The notes beneath the pieces were generated by a model. That model did not search any database, had not been told where the DNA came from, and saw nothing but the letters and a program-made list of their open reading frames with translations. A program made the position numbers and the translations under genes. Below, piece by piece: positions 57,386 through 64,000 of a stretch of 64,000 nt of DNA (positions are counted from its first letter, which is position 1; every line of letters starts with the position of its first letter). The stretch comes from JAKQIM01 sp029557965 (GTDB lineage Bacteria > Chloroflexota > Anaerolineae > Anaerolineales > UBA4823), in assembly GCA_035341015.1 (NCBI GenBank), contig DAOQUL010000013.1, positions 7,866-71,865 of the forward strand, read 5' to 3'.

Positions 57386-57831
57386 TCTTGCTTAAAGCCA
57401 AAGCCTCGGGCATTGTCCACCAGCCTGAGCCAGGTGGGCGTGAAGGCATACAGCGCATTGAGCGCCACGATTTGTTTGAGCATTGCCACAAAGGGAAACT
57501 TGGTCTTGTAACACTGCCAGGCCTTTTCCCAGGCTGGGCCTACTTCCAGGCGCTGCACCACACCGTGCATCTGCAGGCCGCGGATATTCTGCCAGCCTTC
57601 TGGCGCAGCCGGGTAGATGGCTGCTGCGGCCTGGGGGTTGGCTACCAGGTGGCGCCCGTGCAGGCTGTCTGGATCAGAGAGAAAGTATAAGCGCAGCCCG
57701 GCCTGGCCCTGGTTGAGCAGTGCTTCCAGCTCTTGGGTCGGCTCGGCCGCGTAGTAGACCGGCACGGCGTGCGGGCCTTCTGGCCCCTGGGTCGATAAGG
57801 TCATGGTTGAAACCAGAAAAAGATCATCCAT
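57370..57831 (-). CDS. Pyridoxamine 5'-phosphate oxidase-fold (FMN-binding split-barrel) protein
   Basis: The 153-residue protein has the split-barrel pattern: LVSTMTLSTQGPEGPHAVPVYYA, LRLYFLSDPDSLHGRHLVANPQAAAAIY, WQNIRGLQMHGVVQRLE. This is the general PNPOx-like domain that binds FMN or F420, with no residues that prove pyridoxine oxidase activity. Its start overlaps the ubiX stop. It may be a flavin reductase or a heme- or quinone-linked oxidoreductase in the same operon. Confidence 0.75.
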   Translation of the reverse strand: MDDLFLVSTMTLSTQGPEGPHAVPVYYAAEPTQELEALLNQGQAGLRLYFLSDPDSLHGRHLVANPQAAAAIYPAAPEGWQNIRGLQMHGVVQRLEVGPAWEKAWQCYKTKFPFVAMLKQIVALNALYAFTPTWLRLVDNARGFGFKQEWVIK

Positions 57832-58417
57832 GATTCATGCCACTCCATACTTGATATGCATCATTCTCAATCCCCAGCCGGGCCAATACCCGCCCCACGG
57901 TGTTGTTGACAATATCATCCACGCTCTGCGGGCGGGCATAAAAGGCCGGGACCGGTGGAAAAATGACTGCCCCCGCCCGCGCCGCCAGGTCCATCAGGCG
58001 CAGGTGGCCGCGGTGCAGGGGCGTCTCGCGCACCACCAGCAGCAGCGGGCGGCCCTCTTTGATGGTTACATCTGCGGCCCGCGCCATTAAATCCTCTGCA
58101 TACGAGTTTGCTACCGCCGACAGGCTCTTGATCGAGCAAGGGATGATAACCATGCCGCGCGTCTGGAAAGAACCAGAGGCAATGGCCGCCCCGATATCGC
58201 GGTGATCATAGCTGACGTTCGCCAGCGCCAGCACATCGCTGATCTTCCAATCCGTCTCTTGGGCAATGGTGGCGCGCGCTGCCGGCGACAGCACCAGGTG
58301 GGTCTCCACCTGCCTGCTCTGCAGCACCTCTAACAGCCGGATCCCCAGGATCACTCCTGAGGCCCCAGATATCCCCACCACCAGCCTCCCGCCGCTGAAC
58401 GGCTGATCACGATCCAC
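57824..58417 (-). CDS. ubiX: Flavin prenyltransferase UbiX
   Basis: The 197-residue protein shows VVGISGASGVILGIRLLEVL (FMN-binding N-terminus), IIPCSIKSLSAVANSYAEDLMARAADV, and GRPLLLVVRETPLHRGHLRLMDLAARAGAVIFPPVPAFYARP, which is diagnostic of UbiX/Pad1. It makes prenylated FMN, the cofactor of UbiD-type decarboxylases. No ubiD gene is in the window. It lies between ubiE and the flavin-fold gene, consistent with quinone biosynthesis or an aromatic-acid decarboxylase elsewhere. Confidence 0.92.
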   Translation of the reverse strand: MDRDQPFSGGRLVVGISGASGVILGIRLLEVLQSRQVETHLVLSPAARATIAQETDWKISDVLALANVSYDHRDIGAAIASGSFQTRGMVIIPCSIKSLSAVANSYAEDLMARAADVTIKEGRPLLLVVRETPLHRGHLRLMDLAARAGAVIFPPVPAFYARPQSVDDIVNNTVGRVLARLGIENDAYQVWSGMNHG

Positions 58418-58434
58418 TATTCACCATCCATTCC

Positions 58435-59142
58435 TTATTTGACCCCCCAGTGGACTGCCATCGTCCCCGCCATCAAACGCTTGAAACCTACTTCTTTGAA
58501 GCCTGCTTGTGCCAGGCATTCGGCCAGCGCTTCGGCACTCAAGAAGGCCTCGGTAGAGTTGGGCAGGTAGTCGTAAGCGCTTCCATCGGCTGAGAGCCAG
58601 CGCCCCAAGGCCGGGATAATGGTGTGCAGGTGGAAGTTGATCAGGGGGCTCAGCAGGTTGCTCGGCGGCGGGGTGGTGTCTAGCGTCACCATGCGCCCGC
58701 CCGGTTTGAGCACGCGCCGCTGTTCGGCCAAAGCTCCTGGCACGTCGATCACGTTGCGCAGAAGATACCCCGATACCACGGCATCGAAACAGCCCTCGGC
58801 AAAGGGCAGGTGCAGGGCATCCGCGCCAGACCAGCCTGGCGCCGGTTGGCCGGGCAGGTGGCGCGCCTGCCCATAGCGCATCATCTCAAGGGTGAAATCA
58901 GCCGCCACCACCTGGCAGTCTGGCGCTTGCTGCAGCGCCTCGCCTGCCAGGTCGCCGGTACCGGTGCCCAGGTCCAGCAAGCGCTGGCCTGCTTCAAGCT
59001 TCGCCCGGCGGATAACTTCTCGCCGCCAGCGCACGTCTTGGCCGGCGGTCATCAGGCGGTTCATCAGGTCATAACGCGGCGCAATGCGGCTAAACATCTG
59101 TTGCACGTATCGGGCGCGTTCGCGGCCGGTCAGGTGGGTCAT
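58435..59142 (-). CDS. ubiE: Demethylmenaquinone/ubiquinone methyltransferase UbiE/MenG
   Basis: The 235-residue protein has FSRIAPRYDLMNRLMTAGQDVRWRREVI (UbiE motif 1), LLDLGTGTGDLAGEAL (SAM), DALHLPFAEGCFDAVVSGYLLRNVIDVPGALAE and VLKPGGRMVTLDTTPP. The first and third blocks are family signatures of C-methylation in menaquinone or ubiquinone synthesis. In an anaerobe or Chloroflexota bacterium menaquinone is the more likely product. The start codon ATG 59142 has TATAAT six bases upstream and no ribosome site. It heads a four-gene run with ubiX. Confidence 0.9.
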   Translation of the reverse strand: MTHLTGRERARYVQQMFSRIAPRYDLMNRLMTAGQDVRWRREVIRRAKLEAGQRLLDLGTGTGDLAGEALQQAPDCQVVAADFTLEMMRYGQARHLPGQPAPGWSGADALHLPFAEGCFDAVVSGYLLRNVIDVPGALAEQRRVLKPGGRMVTLDTTPPPSNLLSPLINFHLHTIIPALGRWLSADGSAYDYLPNSTEAFLSAEALAECLAQAGFKEVGFKRLMAGTMAVHWGVK

Positions 59143-59148
59143 AGCTTG

Positions 59149-59154
59149 ATTATA
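59149..59154 (-). promoter_or_regulatory. -10 box TATAAT, 6 nt before the ubiE start codon
   Basis: A perfect TATAAT on the minus strand ends six bases before ATG 59142. It predicts a leaderless start of the ubiE-ubiX run. Confidence 0.55.
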
Positions 59155-59200
59155 ATCGGGATCAGTTTCTTCTTACGTAACAATCCCTCACATTTAACGT

Positions 59201-59206
59201 TATAAT
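59201..59206 (+). promoter_or_regulatory. -10 box TATAAT upstream of the PIN-TRAM gene
   Basis: TATAAT on the plus strand, about 20 bp before a short possible reading frame and 220 bp before yacL. A weak -35 (TAACAA, 59178-59183) has a 17-bp spacer. It is divergent from the ubiE promoter. Confidence 0.45.
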
Positions 59207-59226
59207 AGAACAAATAGAGAGCCTGT

Positions 59227-59319
59227 ATGGTGAGGCTGTTGCGCGCCTGGTTTGCCGGTTTTTTGTTCAGCACTTATCCTTCCATTATTACTTTCCTGTC
59301 CGGCAAAGCAAATTTCTGA
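59227..59319 (+). CDS. Possible 30-residue hydrophobic leader peptide
   Basis: After the TATAAT at 59201 and a GAGAG-like site, an ATG opens a 30-residue frame (MVRLLRAWFAGFLFSTYPSI and on) with a basic start and a hydrophobic middle. It lies alone in the 284-bp gap before yacL. No homolog is recognised. It may be a leader peptide, a small membrane protein or chance. Confidence 0.2.
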   Translation: MVRLLRAWFAGFLFSTYPSIITFLSGKANF

Positions 59320-59426
59320 ACTGCTTCTTCACTTGCAACAGGTAGCGAAGCAGAGGATCCTGGTTCCCCGGAGCCTATCTTCCCATCAGCAGTGGCCAAT
59401 CCAGGCAGGTCTCTTGAGGAGTCTGC

Positions 59427-60494
59427 ATGAGTATCGAATTTTTCTTCCGCCTGGTTGGAATGGTGGTTTTTGCAATCTTGGGTGTGTATTTTGGCATTTA
59501 CCTGGGAGAGCAAACGGGCGCGGCCCGAGAAGTATCAGCCATTCTGTTCGGCCTGGTAGGGGCCTTGGTGGGGTTGATCCTGACCCCTTATATGACAACC
59601 CGGCCGATGCGTGCTGTGCGCAAGGTGCTGCTAAATGTATCTGCTCAAACCCTGGCTGCCGGCCTGAGCGGCCTGGTGGCGGGTCTGATCATCGCGGCCC
59701 TCTTGACCTTCCCGCTCTCGCTGCTGCCCGCTCCCTTGGGCAAGCTGCTTCCTTTCTTGGGTGTGCTGGTATTTAGCTACTTTGGCATCGCGGTCTTTGT
59801 CATGCGCCAGAATGACCTGTTTGGCCTGGTGCGGCAGTATTCAGGACGGGATGTCGAAGAGCCTGTTCAGCCTGGGGCCGCTGCGCAAGCATCTCCGGGG
59901 CGCAGTGTGCTCTTGGATACCAGCGTGATCATCGATGGCCGCATCACCGATATTGCCCGCACCGGCTTCATCCCCGGCACCTTGATGATCCCACGTTTTG
60001 TGCTTAACGAGCTTCAATATATTGCTGATTCATCTGATAGCCTGCGCCGGCAGCGCGGGCGGCGGGGAATTGAGGTCATTGCTCAGCTTCAGAAAGAAGC
60101 CACCGTGCCCGTGCGCATCAGCGATATGGACGTAGAAGGCATGCGCGGCGTGGACGATAAGCTGGTGGTGCTGGCGCGCCAGCTCCGCTGTCCGATCTTG
60201 ACCAATGACTATAACCTGAACCGCATCGCCGATTTGCAAGGCGTGACGGTGTTGAACGTTAATGAGCTCGCCAACGCCGTCAAGCAGGTCTTCTTACCGG
60301 GTGAATCGATTGCCATCACCGTGATCCAGGAAGGGCGTGAAGTGGGCCAGGGCGTTGGCTACCTGGACGATGGGACCATGGTGGTGGTCGAAGATGGGCG
60401 TGGTTACCTGGACAAAGAGGTCAACGTCACCGTCACCAAGGTTTTACAAACCGCAGCCGGCCGCATGATCTTTGCCCGGATGGGCAAAGATTGA
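59427..60494 (+). CDS. Membrane-anchored PIN-TRAM domain protein (YacL-like)
   Basis: The 355-residue protein has four N-terminal membrane segments (about residues 5-25, 35-55, 75-100, 108-128), a PIN nuclease-fold domain with LLDTSVIIDGRITDI, DDKLVVLARQL and LTNDYNLNRIA (the acidic residues of the active site), then a C-terminal TRAM RNA-binding domain (GEGVGYLDDGTMVVVEDGR-like). This matches the YacL family, presumed RNase or RNA-binding membrane proteins. The start follows TTGAGGAGTCTGC. cysS lies 46 bp downstream. Confidence 0.85.
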   Translation: MSIEFFFRLVGMVVFAILGVYFGIYLGEQTGAAREVSAILFGLVGALVGLILTPYMTTRPMRAVRKVLLNVSAQTLAAGLSGLVAGLIIAALLTFPLSLLPAPLGKLLPFLGVLVFSYFGIAVFVMRQNDLFGLVRQYSGRDVEEPVQPGAAAQASPGRSVLLDTSVIIDGRITDIARTGFIPGTLMIPRFVLNELQYIADSSDSLRRQRGRRGIEVIAQLQKEATVPVRISDMDVEGMRGVDDKLVVLARQLRCPILTNDYNLNRIADLQGVTVLNVNELANAVKQVFLPGESIAITVIQEGREVGQGVGYLDDGTMVVVEDGRGYLDKEVNVTVTKVLQTAAGRMIFARMGKD

Positions 60495-60540
60495 ATGGAA
60501 TAAACTGACTGTTTCGCTTATTTGAATTGAGGAGTTTGTT

Positions 60541-61938
60541 ATGTCGTTGAAAATCTATAATACCCTGACCCGCCAAAAGGAAATGTTTGAGACGGTTGAG
60601 CCGGGCAAGGTCAGTATGTATGTCTGCGGTCCTACCGTATATGATAAGGCCCACATTGGGCACGCCATGTCGGCCCTGGTCTTTGACCTCATCCGCCGCT
60701 ATTTGCAGTACCGCGGCTATGATGTGCGCCACGCCATGAACTATACCGATGTGGACGACAAGATCATTAATCGCGCCAACCAGATCGGCATGCCGCCCGT
60801 CCAATTGGCCGAGCGCTATATCGATGAGTTCATGCATCACCTGGATGATCTGAATGTGCTGCCGGCCACCGTATACCCGCGTGCCACCCGAGAGATCCCC
60901 AACATCATCAAGCTGATCCTCGACCTGGGCGAGAACGATTATGCCTATGAGGTCAATGGAGACGTGTATTTCCGCGTCCAGCGCGACCAGGATTACGGCA
61001 AACTATCGGGCCGCAAGTTGGAGGATATGCAGGCCGGGGCGCGTATCAGCGTCGATGAGCGCAAAGAGAGCCCCATGGACTTCGCCTTATGGAAGTCCTC
61101 CAAGCCGGGTGAGCCAGCCTGGGACAGCCCCTGGGGACCGGGCCGCCCTGGTTGGCACATTGAATGCTCGGCCATGAGCATGCACCACCTGGGTGAGCAG
61201 ATCGACATCCACGGCGGCGGCAACGACTTGATCTTCCCGCACCATGAGAACGAGATCGCCCAGACCGAATCGGTCACCGGCAAGCCCTTTGCGCGCTACT
61301 GGGTCCACAACGGCATGATGCAGTTGGCCGGCGAGAAAATGTCTAAGTCGCTGGGCAACCTGATCACGATCGAAGACTTCGTCTCAAAACACGAAGGCGA
61401 CGCCCTGCGCATGATGGTGCTCAATTCCAGCTACCGCAATCCGCTGACCTTCAGCGACGAGATCGTGACGGCGGCTGAGCGCGGCCTGGAACGTTTACGT
61501 GGCGCCCTGCGTCCGGCGCCCGCCGGGCACCTGGCAGAAGGCGAGCCCGTCCAGGCCCTCCAGCAGCAGATTTCTGCCGCCCGCCAGGGCTTTGTTGACT
61601 GCATGGATGACGATTTCAACACCGCTGGCGCGCTAGGGCACCTGTTTGACCTGGTGCGTGCCATCAACCAGGCCCGCGATGCCGGCGTTACCGCCGAGCT
61701 GGTGGGCCAGGGGCAGGCACTGCTGCGAGAGCTGATGGCTGTCTTTGGCCTGCGCACCGAGCGCCCGGCCGCCGTAGGCGGGCAGGCAGATGCCTTCATC
61801 AATTTATTGATCGAGATGCGCCGCGATTTGCGCCAGCAGAAGCTGTGGGCGCTCTCAGATCAAGTGCGTGATCGTTTGGCAGAACTGGGTGTGCTTCTAG
61901 AAGACAGCAAAGAAGGCACCACTTGGCGATGGAAGTAG
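60541..61938 (+). CDS. cysS: Cysteinyl-tRNA synthetase
   Basis: The 465-residue enzyme has the zinc-site MYVCGPTVYDKAHIGHA, combining the class I HIGH signature with the first Cys ligand, then NYTDVDDKIINRAN, GRPGWHIECSAMSMHHLGEQIDIHGGGNDLIFPHHENE (remaining zinc and Cys-recognition residues) and the GEKMSKSLGN loop. It charges tRNA-Cys in the cytoplasm. The start follows TTGAGGAGTTTGTT. The next gene starts inside its 3' end. Confidence 0.95.
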   Translation: MSLKIYNTLTRQKEMFETVEPGKVSMYVCGPTVYDKAHIGHAMSALVFDLIRRYLQYRGYDVRHAMNYTDVDDKIINRANQIGMPPVQLAERYIDEFMHHLDDLNVLPATVYPRATREIPNIIKLILDLGENDYAYEVNGDVYFRVQRDQDYGKLSGRKLEDMQAGARISVDERKESPMDFALWKSSKPGEPAWDSPWGPGRPGWHIECSAMSMHHLGEQIDIHGGGNDLIFPHHENEIAQTESVTGKPFARYWVHNGMMQLAGEKMSKSLGNLITIEDFVSKHEGDALRMMVLNSSYRNPLTFSDEIVTAAERGLERLRGALRPAPAGHLAEGEPVQALQQQISAARQGFVDCMDDDFNTAGALGHLFDLVRAINQARDAGVTAELVGQGQALLRELMAVFGLRTERPAAVGGQADAFINLLIEMRRDLRQQKLWALSDQVRDRLAELGVLLEDSKEGTTWRWK

Positions 61939-62558
61939 ACCCATTCCCGGCCAGCGATTTCGATGACTGGGCCAGTACTTACGATCAGAGCGTACTGGAT
62001 GAAGCGTCTTTCCCATTTTGGGGTTACCGGCAGGCGCTAGGAACGGTTGTCCGTTTAGCCGCCGTCCAGCCCGGCATGGCTGTGTTGGATGTTGGCACCG
62101 GCACGGCTAACCTGGCGCAGATGTGCGCACAGCAAGGCTGCCGCCTGTGGACCACGGATTTCTCGCCTGCCATGCTCGATGTGGCGCGGCGCAAGTTGCC
62201 CCAGGCTCAATACCTGCTGGCAGATTTCCGGCAGGGTTGGCCCGCCGGGCTGCCGCTTGCTTTTGATCGTATTGTCTCGGCCTATGTGTTTCATCACGTT
62301 GCGTTGGCCCAAAAGGTCAGCCTGTGTGCTGAAATGACGGCTCACCTGGCCCCGCAGGGCAAGCTGGTAATTGCCGACGTGGCCTTTCCTCACCGGGCCG
62401 GCATGGAAGATGTCCGGCGCCAGGTCGGCGAAGAATGGGAAGAAGAATTTTATTGGCTGGCCGATGAGGCGGTGATAGCCCTTCAGCAGGCCGGTCTTCA
62501 GGCCGGGTTTACGCCGGTTTCGGCTTGTGCAGGGGTATTTGTGGTGGAACAAACATGA
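61929..62558 (+). CDS. Class I SAM-dependent methyltransferase
   Basis: The 209-residue protein starts at ATG 61929, overlapping the cysS end by 10 bases; a TTG six bases earlier is in frame. It has DFDDWASTYDQSV, the SAM motif VLDVGTGTANLAQMCAQ, TTDFSPAMLDVARRKLP and IVSAYVFHHVALAQKVSLCAEM. This is similar to the YrrT family of small methyltransferases. The stop overlaps the rlmB ATG (ATGA). Substrate unknown. Confidence 0.8.
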   Translation: MEVDPFPASDFDDWASTYDQSVLDEASFPFWGYRQALGTVVRLAAVQPGMAVLDVGTGTANLAQMCAQQGCRLWTTDFSPAMLDVARRKLPQAQYLLADFRQGWPAGLPLAFDRIVSAYVFHHVALAQKVSLCAEMTAHLAPQGKLVIADVAFPHRAGMEDVRRQVGEEWEEEFYWLADEAVIALQQAGLQAGFTPVSACAGVFVVEQT

Positions 62559-63289
62559 AAGAATGGATCTACAGCCGTAATGCAGTTTATGAAGCCCTGC
62601 GTGCCCGCCGTCGCCAGCCTTTCAGGCTGCGCCTGGCCCAGGGCGCTGAAGAAAAAGGCCGCCTGGCTGAGATCTTACAGTTGGCCTCAGCCCGCAAGCT
62701 GCCGGTGGAACGCCTGCCGCGCCAGCAGTTGGACAGCCTGGCGGAATACCACCAGGGCATCCTGTTAGAAGCCAGCGGCTACCCGTACAGCAACCTGCCC
62801 GATATCCTAGACCTGGCAAACCGGCGCGGCGAACCGCCTTTCCTTTTGATCCTGGATGTGCTGCAAGACCCGCAAAACCTGGGCACCCTGCTGCGCACTG
62901 CCGAAGCGGTGGGTGTGCACGGCGTGCTGCTGCCGCTGCGCCACACTGCCACCGTTACACCGGCAGTGGTCAATGCTTCTTCCGGTGCCAGCGAACACCT
63001 GCAGATCGCCCAGGTTAACCTGGCACAGGCCATTACGGCGCTCAAGGAGGCCGGTTTGTGGGTCATTGGGTTAGAGGCCGGCCCAGAGGCTCAGCCCCCA
63101 GAGAAGGTGCGCCTGGATGGGCCCCTGGCGCTGGTGGTGGGCGGCGAGGGCAGCGGCATGCGCGACCTGGTGCGCAGGTCTTGCGATGTGCTGCTGGGCT
63201 TGCCGATGCGCGGCCAGGTAGAGTCGCTCAATGCCGCCATTGCGGGTTCGATCGCCCTTTACCTGGCAAGTCAATCTCGCCGCAGATGA
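62555..63289 (+). CDS. rlmB: 23S rRNA (guanosine-2'-O-)-methyltransferase RlmB (TrmH/SpoU family)
   Basis: The start is ATG 62555, overlapping the previous stop. The 244-residue protein has the substrate-binding N-domain (WIYSRNAVYEALRA), the SPOUT motif 1 DVLQDPQNLGTLLRTAEAVG, motif 2 LALVVGGEGSGMRDLVRRSCD and motif 3 LPMRGQVESLNAAIAGSIALY. These are the three hallmark knots of TrmH/RlmB enzymes, which methylate the ribose of a guanosine in 23S rRNA (Gm2251 in E. coli). Position between cysS and the tRNA-tuf cluster fits translation. Confidence 0.9.
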   Translation: MKEWIYSRNAVYEALRARRRQPFRLRLAQGAEEKGRLAEILQLASARKLPVERLPRQQLDSLAEYHQGILLEASGYPYSNLPDILDLANRRGEPPFLLILDVLQDPQNLGTLLRTAEAVGVHGVLLPLRHTATVTPAVVNASSGASEHLQIAQVNLAQAITALKEAGLWVIGLEAGPEAQPPEKVRLDGPLALVVGGEGSGMRDLVRRSCDVLLGLPMRGQVESLNAAIAGSIALYLASQSRRR

Positions 63290-63351
63290 AGGCCTGGGCG
63301 GGCCTGGGAATGAAATCTTATCTATTTGACTCGGAAAAGTCCTTAAAACTA

Positions 63352-63380
63352 TTGACGTTTCTTAAGAATCCTGATAGACT
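63352..63380 (+). promoter_or_regulatory. Promoter P1 of the tRNA-tuf cluster
   Basis: TTGACG (63352-63357) and TAGACT (63375-63380) have an ideal 17-bp spacer. It is the upstream of two tandem promoters before tRNA-Thr. Confidence 0.6.
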
Positions 63381-63424
63381 CCCCACCCGCAAAACGTGCC
63401 TTCTAAAAGCACGCCTGTGCAACC

Positions 63425-63453
63425 TTGTCGCAAATACCTGCCTCTGGTATAAT
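63425..63453 (+). promoter_or_regulatory. Promoter P2 of the tRNA-tuf cluster
   Basis: TTGTCG (63425-63430), a 17-bp spacer and TATAAT (63448-63453), with TGG just before the -10 (extended -10). The start would be near 63460, 30 bp before tRNA-Thr. Confidence 0.75.
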
Positions 63454-63492
63454 GCCTAACGCTTTAGAGGTAGTACTTTTAAAAGTAAATTC

Positions 63493-63565
63493 GCCGACGT
63501 AGCTCAATCGGCAGAGCAACCGCCTTGTAAGTGGTAGGTTACGGGTTCGATTCCCGTCGTCGGCT
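63493..63565 (+). tRNA. tRNA-Thr (TGT anticodon)
   Basis: A cloverleaf with 7-bp acceptor GCCGACG/CGTCGGC and discriminator T, a D arm with AGCTCAATCGGCAGAGC, the anticodon stem ACCGC/GTGGT with loop CT-TGT-AA, and T arm ACGGG-TTCGATT-CCCGT. It decodes ACA (and, by wobble, ACG). CCA is not encoded. Confidence 0.97.
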
Positions 63566-63665
63566 TCCATGCCAGTCGTTTTGGTTGCCTGATCAGTTCG
63601 TCTCCTCGCAGGTTTTGCACGAAGGGACGAAGTGACTAGTCAACGAACTGACTAGGATATGAAAT

Positions 63666-63751
63666 GGGCGGTTACCCAAGTGGCCAAAGGGGACTGACTG
63701 TAAATCAGTTGACAGACGTCTTCGGAGGTTCGAATCCTTCACCGCCCACCA
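63666..63751 (+). tRNA. tRNA-Tyr (GTA anticodon), CCA encoded
   Basis: Acceptor GGGCGGT/ACCGCCC with discriminator A and an encoded CCA (63749-63751). The anticodon stem ACTGA/TCAGT has loop CT-GTA-AA. A long variable arm makes it class II, as expected for bacterial tRNA-Tyr. T arm GGAGG-TTCGAAT-CCTTC. Confidence 0.97.
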
Positions 63752-63756
63752 AGCAG

Positions 63757-63810
63757 ATAGCAGATGGCGACCAGCCGGTCGTGGCGATCGGAGATGGCGT
63801 CGTCTGCTAT
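63757..63810 (+). repeat. Inverted repeat in the spacer between tRNA-Tyr and tRNA-Thr
   Basis: ATAGCAGATG (63757-63766) pairs with CGTCTGCTAT (63801-63810) over 10 bp, one of them a G-T wobble. An inner CGACC/GGTCG hairpin also forms. The 73-bp spacer lacks a tRNA cloverleaf. It may guide processing of the tRNA precursor. Confidence 0.45.
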
Positions 63811-63824
63811 ACGCGAATAAGAGT

Positions 63825-63897
63825 GCCCTCATAGCTCAGACGGTAGAGCACATTCTTGGTAAGAATGGGGTCATGGGTTCAAATCCCATTGAGGGCT
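63825..63897 (+). tRNA. tRNA-Thr (GGT anticodon)
   Basis: Acceptor GCCCTCA/TGAGGGC with discriminator T, a D arm with AGCTCAGACGGTAGAGC, anticodon stem CATTC/GAATG with loop TT-GGT-AA, and T arm ATGGG-TTCAAAT-CCCAT. It decodes ACC and ACU. CCA is not encoded. It lies 48 bp before tuf. Confidence 0.97.
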
Positions 63898-63945
63898 CTC
63901 GGCTGAATCAATCAACTACTGAAATCATTCTAAGGAGTAGCAGCA

Positions 63946-64000
63946 ATGGCCAAGCAAAAATTTGATCGCAGCAAACCGCATCTGAACGTGGGTACGATGG
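63946..64000 (+). CDS. tuf: Elongation factor Tu, first 18 codons (runs off the window)
   Basis: The ATG at 63946, after TAAGGAGTAGCAGCA, opens MAKQKFDRSKPHLNVGTMG, the unmistakable EF-Tu N-terminus. The phosphate loop (GHVDHGK) is cut off by the window end. EF-Tu brings aminoacyl-tRNA to the ribosome. The tRNA-Thr, tRNA-Tyr, tRNA-Thr, tuf order is an old conserved cluster, presumably one transcript from the promoters at 63352-63453. Confidence 0.95.
   Translation, partial: MAKQKFDRSKPHLNVGTM

Noticed and set aside
59252..59776. 174-residue plus-strand frame overlapping the yacL start
   Set aside because: Most of it is an alternative frame of the well-supported PIN-TRAM gene; no ribosome site or motifs.
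63752..63824. A tRNA-Gly gene between tRNA-Tyr and tRNA-Thr, as in E. coli
   Set aside because: The spacer has tRNA length but no T-loop TTCRA, no acceptor pairing and no anticodon arm.
63593..63832. 79-residue minus-strand frame over the tRNA cluster
   Set aside because: It is the antisense of tRNA-Tyr and spacers; not a gene.
1..64000. CRISPR array, prophage, insertion sequence or integrase
   Set aside because: No regularly spaced direct repeats, transposase, integrase or phage structural gene was seen; the only tandem array is the coding 18-bp repeat at 6848-6955.

Overview
This 64 kb window is one G+C-rich bacterial chromosome segment with a single 100-N scaffold gap (16292-16391), so it is most likely a draft or metagenome-assembled genome. 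The gene repertoire points to Chloroflexota, class Anaerolineae: a stand-alone XPB/Ssl2-like helicase-associated protein, a DUF5946 protein, a HerA-NurA operon, very large multi-GAF and cyclase-ATPase-TPR regulators, an HrcA/CIRCE heat-shock operon ending in prmA, and many genes whose -10 box lies 6-8 nt before the start codon. The assignment is inferred from protein flavour only. No CRISPR array, prophage, insertion sequence or rRNA gene was seen.

Layout. 1-2.0 kb: the start of a LacI-family repressor with its own promoter and palindromic operator, then an nfeD-slipin membrane pair. 2.1-6.4 kb: RimI-like acetyltransferase, ribonuclease D, a beta-CASP metallo-beta-lactamase RNase and a seven-bladed WD40 lipoprotein. 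6.4-11.8 kb, minus strand: aldehyde (P5C) dehydrogenase, small membrane protein, two-subunit CoA-transferase, galactokinase and a dual-specificity-type phosphatase. 11.9-16.6 kb: small enzymes (alpha/beta hydrolase, DUF429, HIT, YcaQ-type glycosylase, DUF5946, Nudix, DUF457 membrane protein). 16.6-23.9 kb, minus strand: a tight seven-gene operon of PilZ protein, NurA nuclease, HAS-barrel-like protein, metallophosphoesterase, HerA ATPase, second metallophosphoesterase and a kinase-fold protein. This is the best candidate for an undescribed system. 23.9-31.7 kb: P-type Ca2+ ATPase, isocitrate dehydrogenase, helicase-associated protein, lipid kinase, LysM/lamin-tail protein. 31.8-39.2 kb: two tail-to-tail paralogous cyclase-AAA-TPR regulators.

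39.4-46.1 kb: surE, then hrcA-grpE-dnaK-dnaJ-prmA behind a perfect CIRCE element. 46.1-51.7 kb: an 1868-residue 7TM-PAS-8xGAF-GGDEF diguanylate cyclase. Together with the PilZ protein at 23.2 kb it gives the window both a maker and a likely receptor of c-di-GMP. 51.9-59.1 kb: urocanate hydratase, an Rrf2 regulator with three Cys, UDP-glucose dehydrogenase, two methyltransferases, and a ubiE-ubiX-flavin-fold protein-methyltransferase run suggestive of quinone metabolism. 59.4-64 kb: PIN-TRAM protein, cysS, methyltransferase, rlmB, two strong tandem promoters, tRNA-Thr(TGT), tRNA-Tyr(GTA), tRNA-Thr(GGT) and the first codons of tuf.

A recurring feature is long, often perfect palindromes at gene ends (2049, 6346, 43940, 46065, 51819, 55649). 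One is 50 bp long and encodes the same last five residues of two convergent genes.
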